Assembly (NCBI GenBank): GCA_964560875.1
Contig: CAZLMW010000040.1
Location: forward strand, 1 to 61,385
Origin: CAZLMW01 sp964560875
Lineage (GTDB): Bacteria > Myxococcota_A > UBA9042
Direction: 5' to 3'
Length of the DNA: 61,385 bases
Positions within the stretch are counted from its first letter, which is position 1; every line of letters begins with the position of its first letter. Of the stretch, positions 7,331-16,016 are shown piece after piece. The notes under the pieces are model-generated. The model saw nothing but the letters and a program-made list of their open reading frames with translations, did not search any database and was not told the DNA's origin. The translations under genes were made by a program, and so were the position numbers.

Positions 7331-8374
7331 CTATCCGAGGTCGGCGGACGCCAGCGATTGTTTCAGACGTCGCAGCCCTTCCTGCATCGAAACAGCCGGA
7401 TCGTAGCCGAGGTCTCGCCGCGCCGCGCTGATATCGAAGTGGTTGGCCGTGCACAGCTGGCGGGCGAGAAAACGGGTCATGGGCGGCTCGGATGACAGGC
7501 GCAGACCCTTCCAAATCCACTCGATCACCGTGCCGGCGATCCACGCGACGCGAGGCGACACACTCTTGGTGACTGGGGGCATATCGGACGCGGCGAGGAT
7601 CGCGTTCATCAGCTTGCCGATCGGCCACGGCTCGCCGTTGGTGACGAAATAGACGCGGCCGGCGCACGGTGCCTGGGTCGGATCGTCGTGGGCGGCGAGG
7701 GCATCCCACGCACACATATGCGCGTCGGCGGCGTTGTCGATATAGACCGAATCAACGAGCGGGCTGCCGTCCCCAACGACGCGCAGGCGCCCCTTCTTAT
7801 GCCGATCGACCAGGCGGGGGCCGATCTGCGTATCGCCGGGGCCCCAGATCATGCGCGGACGCAACGAAACCGTCGCGAGTCCCTCGCCGTTGGCGGCCAT
7901 CACAAGGCGCTCGGCTTCGGCCTTCGTGGCCTGGTAGGCGGTGCTGTGATCGTCGGGGTAGCCAAGCGATTCGTCGGCGCCTTCGATGCTCGTCAAGCGC
8001 TGCACGACGCTGGGCGTGGACGTGTAGACGAGGCGGCTGATCCCCCCGTCGCGGCAGGCCGCGATGACGTTTTGCGTCCCGACCACGTTGGCCTGGTGGT
8101 AGCTGTCGTAGGCGCCCCACATGCCGGCCTTGGCCGCGACGTGAAAGACAACATCACACCCGGCAGTGGCCTGCACAACGACGGAGGCGTCGGCAAGATC
8201 GCCCCGCAGGGTCTTCACGCCCTTGGCACGCAGCGCGGGATAGTCACCGCGAGCGAGGCTCCTGACGGTCACACCACGGGCGAGCAGCCGGTCGATGATG
8301 GCCCCACCGAGGAAGCCGCCCCCGCCGGTGACGAGCGCCGTCTTTGTGGCACCTGGAGCGGTCGGTTCGGTCAT
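7331..8374 (-). CDS. oleD: OleD, NADPH-dependent 2-alkyl-3-ketoacid reductase
   Basis: A 347-residue short-chain dehydrogenase/3-beta-HSD-type epimerase-like enzyme. The NAD(P) motif TGGGGFLG is at residues 16-23, the catalytic Y-x-x-x-K is Tyr147-Lys151 (AYQATKAE) and the Ser/Thr partner is near 119-120. In the olefin pathway OleD reduces the 2-alkyl-3-ketoacid made by OleA to the beta-hydroxy acid. Identification rests on the family features plus direct linkage to oleC: its ATG overlaps the oleC stop as ATGA (8371-8374), indicating translational coupling. The ribosome site GGGGAGGACC lies inside the end of oleC. Confidence 0.85.
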   Translation of the reverse strand: MTEPTAPGATKTALVTGGGGFLGGAIIDRLLARGVTVRSLARGDYPALRAKGVKTLRGDLADASVVVQATAGCDVVFHVAAKAGMWGAYDSYHQANVVGTQNVIAACRDGGISRLVYTSTPSVVQRLTSIEGADESLGYPDDHSTAYQATKAEAERLVMAANGEGLATVSLRPRMIWGPGDTQIGPRLVDRHKKGRLRVVGDGSPLVDSVYIDNAADAHMCAWDALAAHDDPTQAPCAGRVYFVTNGEPWPIGKLMNAILAASDMPPVTKSVSPRVAWIAGTVIEWIWKGLRLSSEPPMTRFLARQLCTANHFDISAARRDLGYDPAVSMQEGLRRLKQSLASADLG

Positions 8375-10119
8375 CGAGGTCCTCCCCACAGCGCGACCGC
8401 CGACGTCAAAGCGGCCACCACATTCTTGGGCACGAGGTTGTTGTCGGTCACCCAACGCGCCAGTTCCGGGCGGTTGATTTTGGCGTTGTGGCGGATGTCG
8501 ACCGGCAGCTGCTCCCGCCAAACGAAGTGCTCGACGCCGCGGCTCACGTCCACCCCCTCGCCCATCGCGCGCAGCTCAGAGACGATGGCGGACCGCACCG
8601 GTTTCGACAGACCGGGCTCCGGCTCGAGCACGACGACGGGCACCTGGGCACCCGAATGACCGATCCCGACAAGCGCACACCGTCTCACCTTCGGGTGCGC
8701 GTTGAACACGCCCTCGACCTGCACGGTAAAAAGCGTCCCGTTCGCGGTCTGCACCCGATGCGCCTTGCGCCCACAAAACCAGATCCGCCCCTTGCCGTCG
8801 CGCCAACCCACGTCGCCCATGCGATGCCGCAAGCCGCCGTCATGGTCCATCTTCGCCAGCGCCATAGCCCGATCGCGACCGTAGTAGGTGTCGGTCGTGG
8901 TTGGCCCGAGCACCGTGATCTCGCCCATCTCCCCGTCGGCAACGTCGAGGTCATCGCGCCAGACCGGCAGCGGGCCGTCGTCGATCGCGATAATGCGCAC
9001 ATCGTTGCGTGGATGCGGCCGACCGACGCAGACGCCTTTGCCCCTGGCGGTGTCGGACGCGGTGTCGCCGAGGATCTCTGCGGCGTCGATGCTGGCGACC
9101 GGCAGGTTCTCGGTCGCGCCATAAGGCGTGTGGATCTTGCCACCTTCGCCGATCATCGCGAGCGTGCGCCGCAAGATATCACCGCGGACAGGCGCGCCGG
9201 CCGATATAACTCGACACATTGTCGATATATTCTGGCCGTGCAACTCCGCATATCTCGACACTGTGTCAAGCAATGCGGGCGAGCCGAACATATTGGTGGC
9301 TGAAAAGCGGTTGGCGGCGTCGATGATCTCGCGTGGATCGACCTTGGCGGGGCGGGTGAAGTCCATCTTCGGGATCACGGTCGTCATGCCGAGCGCCGGG
9401 TCGAAGAGCCCGAAGAGCGGAAACGTCGGCAGGTCAATCTCGCCGGGTTGGATCGCGTACATGCCGCGGATCATCTCGACCTGCGCGGCGAAGTGACGAT
9501 GGCGGTAGACGACGCCCTTGGGCGGCCCGGTTGCGCCGCTTGTGAACAGGATGGCGGCTACATCGTCGGCGTCGGTCGCGGCGATTTCGGCGTCTTCCGA
9601 GCCAGCAGCGGCGACCTGGTCGAAGGTCATGCCACCCCAGAACCAGCGCCGGCCGACGGTGATCAGGCGCTTGACCGATGGTTTTCCCCAGCCGAGCACG
9701 AGGCGTACCGCGTGGGCTGGCGAGATGCCGATGAAGCCGACCGGCTGCGCTTCAGCGAGGCACCGTCCGAGGCGCCGCATGCCGATGCCGGGGTCGATCA
9801 TCACGGGCACGATGCCGGCTTTGTAGAGGCCGAAGACGAGGCCGAAGAGCTCCGGGCTGGGCGGAACCATGAGCGCGGCGCGGTCACCGGCTTGCCATCC
9901 CTGCGCCAGCAAGCCGGAGGCGACCCGGTTGGAGAGCGCGTCGAGCTCGGCGTAGCTCAGGGTGCGGTACCGACGGGTCGCGACGGGACCGCGACCGACG
10001 GGGAGGTAGATGGCGGCTTTGTCGGGTTGCTCGCGCGCCATGGTGGTCAGCGCCGACGCGATGTTGACGTTCTGAAGGACGTTGTCGGCGGCTTCATGTG
10101 TCGGGTCGGGCGGCGTCAT
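8371..10119 (-). CDS. oleC: OleC, beta-lactone synthetase (acyl-AMP ligase family)
   Basis: A 582-residue ANL-superfamily adenylating enzyme. The P-loop LFTSGATGPPKGV is at residues 191-203 and TPYGATE at 331-337, with the C-terminal adenylation sub-domain following. OleC uses ATP to close 2-alkyl-3-hydroxy acids into beta-lactones. I use the ATG at 10119 (MTPPDPTHEAADNVLQNVN), where similarity to the family begins; a longer frame extends to 10284 but its first 55 residues are Arg-rich and unlike a protein start. No clear ribosome site is visible. The stop overlaps oleD by 4 nt. Confidence 0.85.
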   Translation of the reverse strand: MTPPDPTHEAADNVLQNVNIASALTTMAREQPDKAAIYLPVGRGPVATRRYRTLSYAELDALSNRVASGLLAQGWQAGDRAALMVPPSPELFGLVFGLYKAGIVPVMIDPGIGMRRLGRCLAEAQPVGFIGISPAHAVRLVLGWGKPSVKRLITVGRRWFWGGMTFDQVAAAGSEDAEIAATDADDVAAILFTSGATGPPKGVVYRHRHFAAQVEMIRGMYAIQPGEIDLPTFPLFGLFDPALGMTTVIPKMDFTRPAKVDPREIIDAANRFSATNMFGSPALLDTVSRYAELHGQNISTMCRVISAGAPVRGDILRRTLAMIGEGGKIHTPYGATENLPVASIDAAEILGDTASDTARGKGVCVGRPHPRNDVRIIAIDDGPLPVWRDDLDVADGEMGEITVLGPTTTDTYYGRDRAMALAKMDHDGGLRHRMGDVGWRDGKGRIWFCGRKAHRVQTANGTLFTVQVEGVFNAHPKVRRCALVGIGHSGAQVPVVVLEPEPGLSKPVRSAIVSELRAMGEGVDVSRGVEHFVWREQLPVDIRHNAKINRPELARWVTDNNLVPKNVVAALTSAVALWGGPR

Positions 10120-10201
10120 GGCGGCCGAAACTGCCACGCGGGTCGTGCACCGGCAATGGCGCGGCGGCCCAACGTTGCCGAGCGCACCGGGGATTGGCCT
10201 G

Positions 10202-11466
10202 CTACGGTTTGCAGCCGCTGATCGCCGTGTGCCGGCAGCCCTTTTTCGCGTCGCACCAATCGGTCGTGCATGCGTTGCTGTCATCCAACGCAGCGGTTGT
10301 GCCGTCCTTGTTCACCCGAATCGCGTCATATGCGCGGCCGATGAAGTTGCTCCAAGCGTGCCGGTAGTTGTAGAGCAGTCCGTCGGGTGCGGTCTTGCAG
10401 CTGCCGGCCTTGCAGACACCAAACCGGAGCAGCCGTCCTTGGCATCGCACACGTTGCTGTCGAGCGGCACGTGGTCGCAGCCCGTCGTCGGAGAGCACCC
10501 GTCGAGCGTGCAAGCGGAGCCGTCGTCGCACGACTTGAGCGTCTTGCTGGAGCACTTGCCCAGCCCGTTGCAGCGCGCGAACCCAAGGCCGCTGTGCACG
10601 GTCAACAGCGGAGTTCGACGGCCCCCGCTCGTTCGCCAGCCAGCGGCCGCGGCGCCCCCTTTGTCGAGGACCGCGACGCCATGCAGCTCGCTGGTCGACC
10701 CGTCAGCGAGCGGCACGCGTAAGCGCAGGCTGCCGTTTTCGTCGAGCAACCCGAAGACGCCGATTCTGCCGCCCAACCCGGTGTTCGTACCCACAAACAT
10801 GGCGCCCTTGCCGGCCGAAGCCATCGCATGAACGCGGGTCTTGTTGCCTATCGATGGGGTGTCGCGCCGCGCCTGTCCCGTCTTCTCAAGCAAGCGCAGG
10901 TGGGCGGGGCCTGCGGATGAGCCGTGGTGCGCGATAACGAATCGGTCTGCGCCGAGCTGGCAGATCGCGCCGCCCTCATGGCTGCCGTATGTGCCCGGCA
11001 TGGTGGCGAACACGCGCGCGCCGGTCTTGGCGTCATAGGCGTCGTACCTCCACCGGTGTTTATTGCCCAGCGGAGTGTCGTAGAGGATGGCTACGAGATC
11101 GCCGGATGCGGCAACATCGACGGGACGTGCCGGGCGCGATGTGAACCACATCAACTTGCCGGCCGAGTTGCGCACGTGCAGCCCCGTCTTCTCGGTTTTT
11201 CCAACGTTGAATGCCCCGATCATGGCGACCCCACCCCCGGCTACCGCCGCGGCGCCTTCGACCCGATTGTAGGGATAACCCACCTTGTCGTCGTACGCGA
11301 CGAGCAGCTTGCCGTTGTCGTCGAGACGTACCGCAGCTATCCGATGCTTTCCGTCGGTCTGCGTGTAGACGCCAGCGACCCAAATGGCGCCTGTGGTCGA
11401 GACGACGACGTCGCCGGCCGCGACAAGCGGCGCATACGGGGTCCCGGTGCGGGCGGAGAAGGCCCG
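10202..11466 (-). pseudogene. Disrupted Cys-rich secreted/surface protein gene
   Basis: A beta-propeller-like coding stretch (repeated motifs such as AIWVAGVYTQTDGKHRIAAV and FNVGKTEKTGLHV) runs leftward from 11466. It passes into Cys-rich repeats (CDDGSACTLDGCSPTTGC). Near 10410-10430 the frame breaks: CDAKDGCSG continues only in another frame as GVCKAGSCKTAPDG ... CTTDWCDAKKGCRHTAISGC to a TAG at 10202. The 5' end is also defective: the frame opens after a TGA at 11467-11469 and there is no signal peptide. The final Cys block matches the repeats of the large lipoproteins elsewhere in the window. Two defects argue for a decayed gene, though sequencing error could explain the internal one. 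Confidence 0.65.
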
Positions 11467-11558
11467 TCAATGGTGCAGGACCCCGTTGCCTCCGTCCATC
11501 GGCGGGCCTTCACGGCAATCTTGTCATTTACGCCGCGATGGTGGCAGTTTCCGCCGCA

Positions 11559-13364
11559 ATGTCCGATCCCAGCGCCATGCCCAGACCCAGTGCCATGCCC
11601 AAACCCGGTGCCATGCCCAGACCCGGTGCCATGCCCAGACCCGGTGCCATGCCCAGACCCGGTGCCAGTCAAACGGCCCCTACACGACGCCTCCGCGTGC
11701 TTGCGTTCGTGGCGCTCGCGTTCGTCGTGGCGGCCGGACTTGTGGGGGAATACAAGCCGTATTCGTTCCTGCACGGCGACGGCAACTTCTACCGCGCCAT
11801 CAACCGTTCGCTCGTCGACGGCACGCTCGACCAGACGCGCTACCAGCCGATGTCGTGGTACTGGCAGGACCTGGGCTGGAACCACAACCTCGACTCGGGC
11901 TGGTCCAACGTCTCGCTCGGCGCCGACGGCAAGACGCCCTACCCCAAACACCCGCTGCTGCTGCCGATCCTGACCACACCGGTCTTCTGGCTATTCGGCG
12001 ACCTCGGGCTGCTGTTCGCCAACGCCGGCTTGCTCGTGGCGATGCTGTGGTCAGCCTTTCTCATCGCATCCCGCTTCGCAGCTCCGTCATCCGCACTGGG
12101 CATGGCGGCCATCTTCGCGTGCCTGCCGCTCTTTGAACGCGGCGCCCACAGCTACAGCAACGACGTCCTTTATGGATTCCTCGTCGTCGCCGCCCTCGAA
12201 CGCTTCATGGCGCGCCGCATGGTTGTCGCCGGGCTCCTGCTGGGTCTTTCGATGTGGGCCAAGTCGACCAACGTGCTGTTCTGCGTGCCGTTCGGCGCGA
12301 TCCTGCTATGGCGGCGGCAGTGGAAGGACTTCGCGATCCTCGCTGGCGTGGCGTTCATCCCGTTTGGCATCCACCTGGTCATGAACTGGGCGATGTTCGG
12401 CGGCCCGCTCGAGACCGCATACCAGCGCATCCTCATTCGCGAGGGCGGCCAGCCCGTCATCTACGACATCGCCAACAACTTTGGCCGGGCATTCGGCGAA
12501 GGCGTCAAGTCGCTCTGGTCCGACAAGTGGCAGGGCCTCGACGAGTACATGTCGTTTGGCTTCATCGCCCTGCTCGGTCTGCCCCTGATGCTTCGCAAGG
12601 CGCCCGCGTTTACAACGGCCTTCATCGTCAGCCTGGCCGGCTTCGTGGTGCTCTACGCCAAGTACAACTTCACCTACGCGCGCTTCTTCACGCCGTGGGC
12701 GGCCTTGCTCGTGATCCCGGGCGCGATGTTGCTCGATGGCACAACGGGGCTGGTGGCGGCGGGGATCGACAAGCTCGGCGAACGCATCGTCGGTGAAAAA
12801 CAGCGGATGGTCGCCGGTTTTTTGGGGGGCGTAGCGGTGCTCGTGGCGATGGTCGTGTTGAAGTTGGCGACCGCCGATCCGTACACCTGGCACGCCGTCG
12901 ACCACGTCGAGTTCGCCAAGGTCGAGCACGTCCGCAGCAACCGCACCGTGCCATGCGACTTCTACAACCCGCGCTACGCGAAGATGGAGTGCTCGCACAT
13001 CGACGGCCAACCGTGGCACCGCTGGGGACGCGCGATCGGCAAGCAGTGCTCCTTCGACAAGGAGCCACGGTCGATGCTGTGGCTGCATCCCAACCCGGAT
13101 GCGACGCGCACCATCACGTTCAACGACATCCCCGCTGGCGATCTGGTGGTGCAATACGGGCTGAGCGAGGAGTCGCGCTACGACGGGCTCAAGTTCACCG
13201 TCTCGTCGGGCAAGGCGTACAGCCGGGACCTGCGCGTCAACGGCACCAACAAGCTCGCCACGGTTACGATCCCGGCGGCCGATCGCGGTGGGTCGGTGAC
13301 GATTACGGTGCCCGAGCAGCCCTACGACTGGCGGCAGTTTTGCGCCGATATCTGGGTGAAATAG
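11559..13364 (+). CDS. Multi-pass membrane protein, GT-C glycosyltransferase-like
   Basis: About 601 residues. A short cytoplasmic N-terminus with MPRPGA repeats is followed by a membrane segment (RRLRVLAFVALAFVVAAGLVG). Next comes an acidic loop with HGDGNFYRAINRSLVDG, then roughly eight more hydrophobic segments, and a C-terminal soluble domain of about 180 residues. The layout (polytopic, D-containing first periplasmic loop, YPKHPLLLP) is that of the PMT/ArnT-like GT-C fold acting on lipid-linked sugars. The substrate is unknown. The start is uncertain: in-frame ATGs occur at 11538, 11559 and at every 18-bp repeat (11577, 11595 and on); none has a clear ribosome site. Confidence 0.75.
   Translation: MSDPSAMPRPSAMPKPGAMPRPGAMPRPGAMPRPGASQTAPTRRLRVLAFVALAFVVAAGLVGEYKPYSFLHGDGNFYRAINRSLVDGTLDQTRYQPMSWYWQDLGWNHNLDSGWSNVSLGADGKTPYPKHPLLLPILTTPVFWLFGDLGLLFANAGLLVAMLWSAFLIASRFAAPSSALGMAAIFACLPLFERGAHSYSNDVLYGFLVVAALERFMARRMVVAGLLLGLSMWAKSTNVLFCVPFGAILLWRRQWKDFAILAGVAFIPFGIHLVMNWAMFGGPLETAYQRILIREGGQPVIYDIANNFGRAFGEGVKSLWSDKWQGLDEYMSFGFIALLGLPLMLRKAPAFTTAFIVSLAGFVVLYAKYNFTYARFFTPWAALLVIPGAMLLDGTTGLVAAGIDKLGERIVGEKQRMVAGFLGGVAVLVAMVVLKLATADPYTWHAVDHVEFAKVEHVRSNRTVPCDFYNPRYAKMECSHIDGQPWHRWGRAIGKQCSFDKEPRSMLWLHPNPDATRTITFNDIPAGDLVVQYGLSEESRYDGLKFTVSSGKAYSRDLRVNGTNKLATVTIPAADRGGSVTITVPEQPYDWRQFCADIWVK
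11577..11666 (+). repeat. 18-bp tandem repeat, 5 copies, in-frame
   Basis: The unit ATGCCCAGACCCGGTGCC repeats five times with two early variants. Each copy encodes MPRPGA (or MPRPSA/MPKPGA) and each carries an in-frame ATG, so repeat number changes length without breaking the frame and may offer several starts. Confidence 0.9.
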
Positions 13365-13691
13365 AAGAACGATTCCTGTGACGGTATCGCAGCGCTCGGC
13401 GAGAAAGCCGGGCAAGGGCGGGCCAAGGTCCGATGCCGGTCACTTAGGGTGTAAGGCCATGACTTTCAGTGCTTGTGAGGTCGCCGCCTGCGGCGACCAC
13501 GGTGAACGAAACTGACGTCGGTATTCGGCAGAAGGAGGCGGCCTGAGGTGGTGAGTTTCTACTTAGCATCCACCGCCTGCGGCGACCACGGTGAACGAAA
13601 CTGACGTCGGTATTCGGCAGAAGGAGGCGGCCTGAAGTGGTGAGTTTCTACTTGGTATGGTGCTGCACCATTCCATCATGTTTTCATTATT
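13365..13691. other. Intergenic region with a duplicated 89-bp element
   Basis: No gene is seen between the convergent glycosyltransferase-like gene and recD. It holds the direct repeat listed separately and a small hairpin (TGGTG-CTG-CACCA) near 13659-13671 that could aid termination of either gene. Confidence 0.65.
13484..13657. repeat. 89-bp direct repeat, two copies
   Basis: Copies at 13484-13572 and 13573-13657 start CCGCCTGCGGCGACCACGGT and end with GAGTTTCTACTT. They differ at only a few positions. Each begins with a G+C-rich palindromic CCGCCTGCGGCG, reminiscent of REP elements. Confidence 0.85.
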
Positions 13692-16016
13692 TTATGGCCT
13701 AAACGATCGGCATTGGGGCCAGGTCCGGTCCCAAAGCAGGAGCCCGAGGCCCGAGACACGGTCGACGTCACGCTTGACCGCTTCTTGCAGCACGTCGCGT
13801 GTGCCCGACCACAAGATGCACCACTTGGCGCGGGTGATCGCGGTGTAGACCAGCTCGCGTGTAAGGATCGGCGATCCGGCCCGCTCGGGTAGCACCAGGG
13901 CGATGGCGTCGAACTGGCTGCCCTGGCTCTTGTGCACGGTCATCGCGAGCGCGGTTTCATGCGGGGGCAGGCGTTCGAGCGGAATGTAGCGCGGCGGGGG
14001 ACGTTCGCCCTGGCCGGTGTGTGCGACCGGGAACGCTACGACCAGTTCACTGCGATTGCCGCGGCCGACCCGCTGCACGACCAACCCGACGTCGCCATTG
14101 CGCAGGCCGACATCGTAGTCGTTGCGGGTGACCATGATCGGCTGACCGAGCCAGTGCTTGCCGCGCTCGATGAGCTTGCCGCGCGCCGTGTCGATCTTGG
14201 CCTGCGCCTCCTTCCGGGCGGCATCGGTGCTCGCGGCGTCGAGCTGCGCGCGGGCGGCGGCGATGCAGCGCGTGAGGTCGGCCTTCCTGAGTCGCCCCTG
14301 GATGTCGTCGGTCAACCACTTGTTGAGACCCGCCACCCCGCGCGGTCCACGGCGATGAGCCGTCAGCACCCGATACGAATCGAGCGCATCCAACAGGCAG
14401 CTGTGAAATGCCGGGTCGCGAAGCTGCGCGTCCTTGCGCCGGCGCGCGAGCTCCTCGGCAAGCAGGTGCACATAGCCGCTGGATGGCTGTTCCAGCTTGC
14501 CGGGCGCGTCCTTTTTGCGGCGCATGTTGTCGACGGTCGCGCCGCAATAGCCGTTCGCGATTTCAGCGAGCACGTTCACGTTCAAATCGCGGCTGATCAG
14601 GCTCATCTGCGCGGTGTCCTTGCGCGGGCGATCGAGCCACCGGATTCGGCGCGGTCGGCGGCGGCCTCTCTCCGCGGGGTCAGCGCGCAGTTTGGCGTCC
14701 CAGTCTGCATCGTGAGCCTCGGTGGATTCATCTTCGCAGAGCAGCGCGACGGCGGCCGGCAGAAAATCGCCTCGTTTTTGCAGCGCATCGGCGACACAGG
14801 CCACCCGCGCGGCGGCGTCGAATCGGAACGAGTGATTCAGGCGAATCACGCGACCGTCGACGGGACCCGACAAACCGTCGAACGCGCCGCCAACGAGGTC
14901 GGACAACACGGTGCCGGCACCGACGCTGGCCAGCTGGTCGCGGTCGCCCAGCAGAATCAACCGGCTGTCGTCTCCGATCGCTTCGGCGAGGTGGCGCATC
15001 ATGCTGACGTCGACCATCGAGGCCTCGTCGATTACGACGACGTCAGCGGCGAGACGCTGCGCCATGCCGTGGCGGAACCCTTGTGGCTTATGGGGCAGGT
15101 AGCCGAGCAGCTTGTGCACGGTCCGCGGCTTCAAGGCTGTGAGCTTGGCGAAGATGTCGTCGGCTATGGTGTCGTTTCCTTCGCGCTCCTGCATCGCCTG
15201 ACCCATGCGCACCGCGGCTTTTCCGGTCGGCGCGGCGAGTTCGACGACCAGCTCCTTTCCGGCCGCGCGGGCGGCCTCGAACAACACCGCCAGCACACGT
15301 TTGACGCCCCAGGTCTTGCCGGTTCCGGGCCCGCCGGTGATGACCGAGAGCCGGTTTTGCAGCACGCACTCCGCGGCTTTTCGCGCCTGTTCAGCGCCGG
15401 GTCCCGAGGGATAGACCTCGTCGAGCCGCGTTCGCCACTTCACCGGGTCCACCGCGAAAAACTTGTCGCTCTTGACCGTCGCCAGCGTGCGGAGGGCGTC
15501 CGCGAGGCGGCGTTGCTCGCGCCACATGCGATTGGTCAACACGATGCCGCGTTTGCGCTTGTTCCTGTCAACGCCGGTGGCTTGAAAGACGAAGGGCTGG
15601 GTGGGCCGGGGGATCGGCAGACCGACGACGGTGTTGGTCGGATCGTTGGCGGCCTTTTCGAAAAGCGCCTGCCACGCGGGGAGCGACGTTGGCCACGGCA
15701 ACGGCTTGATGTCCTCTTCGGCGCGCCAATGCTGACGGTCCGCGGCGATTTGGTCGGGCAACGCCAGCAGATCGGCACCGACATGACCGCGGCGGGTGGC
15801 CGCGAGAGCAAAAGCCATCCCAAGCGCCATATCCGCGTCGCTCGTGAGGTCAAAGCGGCCACTGGCGTGGTCGAGCACAGCAAGGTCGGCCGCCGAAATA
15901 GCGCCGTCAGCCAGGAACGGCGCAAGTCGTTTAGCGAGCTCGCCATGGCGCACACGGAGCGGGATCGCGCCCGCGGCGTCGACACGAGTCGAATGGGTCC
16001 AGTGTGATGGGCTCAT
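13692..16016 (-). CDS. recD: Exodeoxyribonuclease V alpha chain, RecD
   Basis: A 774-residue superfamily-1 5'-to-3' helicase of the RecBCD complex, which processes double-strand breaks. The Walker A motif GGPGTGKT is at 228-235. The Walker B-type VVIDEASMVDVSMM lies near 330-345 and LGDRDQLASVGAG near 358. The C-terminal motif LAMTVHKSQGSQFDA precedes VYTAITRAK. It is longer than the E. coli protein (~608). The start ATG overlaps the recB stop (ATGA, 13-16 of 16013-16016), so it is the last gene of a coupled recC-recB-recD operon. Confidence 0.93.
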   Translation of the reverse strand: MSPSHWTHSTRVDAAGAIPLRVRHGELAKRLAPFLADGAISAADLAVLDHASGRFDLTSDADMALGMAFALAATRRGHVGADLLALPDQIAADRQHWRAEEDIKPLPWPTSLPAWQALFEKAANDPTNTVVGLPIPRPTQPFVFQATGVDRNKRKRGIVLTNRMWREQRRLADALRTLATVKSDKFFAVDPVKWRTRLDEVYPSGPGAEQARKAAECVLQNRLSVITGGPGTGKTWGVKRVLAVLFEAARAAGKELVVELAAPTGKAAVRMGQAMQEREGNDTIADDIFAKLTALKPRTVHKLLGYLPHKPQGFRHGMAQRLAADVVVIDEASMVDVSMMRHLAEAIGDDSRLILLGDRDQLASVGAGTVLSDLVGGAFDGLSGPVDGRVIRLNHSFRFDAAARVACVADALQKRGDFLPAAVALLCEDESTEAHDADWDAKLRADPAERGRRRPRRIRWLDRPRKDTAQMSLISRDLNVNVLAEIANGYCGATVDNMRRKKDAPGKLEQPSSGYVHLLAEELARRRKDAQLRDPAFHSCLLDALDSYRVLTAHRRGPRGVAGLNKWLTDDIQGRLRKADLTRCIAAARAQLDAASTDAARKEAQAKIDTARGKLIERGKHWLGQPIMVTRNDYDVGLRNGDVGLVVQRVGRGNRSELVVAFPVAHTGQGERPPPRYIPLERLPPHETALAMTVHKSQGSQFDAIALVLPERAGSPILTRELVYTAITRAKWCILWSGTRDVLQEAVKRDVDRVSGLGLLLWDRTWPQCRSFRP

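Noticed and set aside
11467..11469. Another in-frame TGA (upstream of the decayed Cys-rich gene) as a Sec codon
   Set aside because: The context HH-TGA-RAFSART is not a redox or metal site, the region upstream has further stops and the gene is frameshifted elsewhere.
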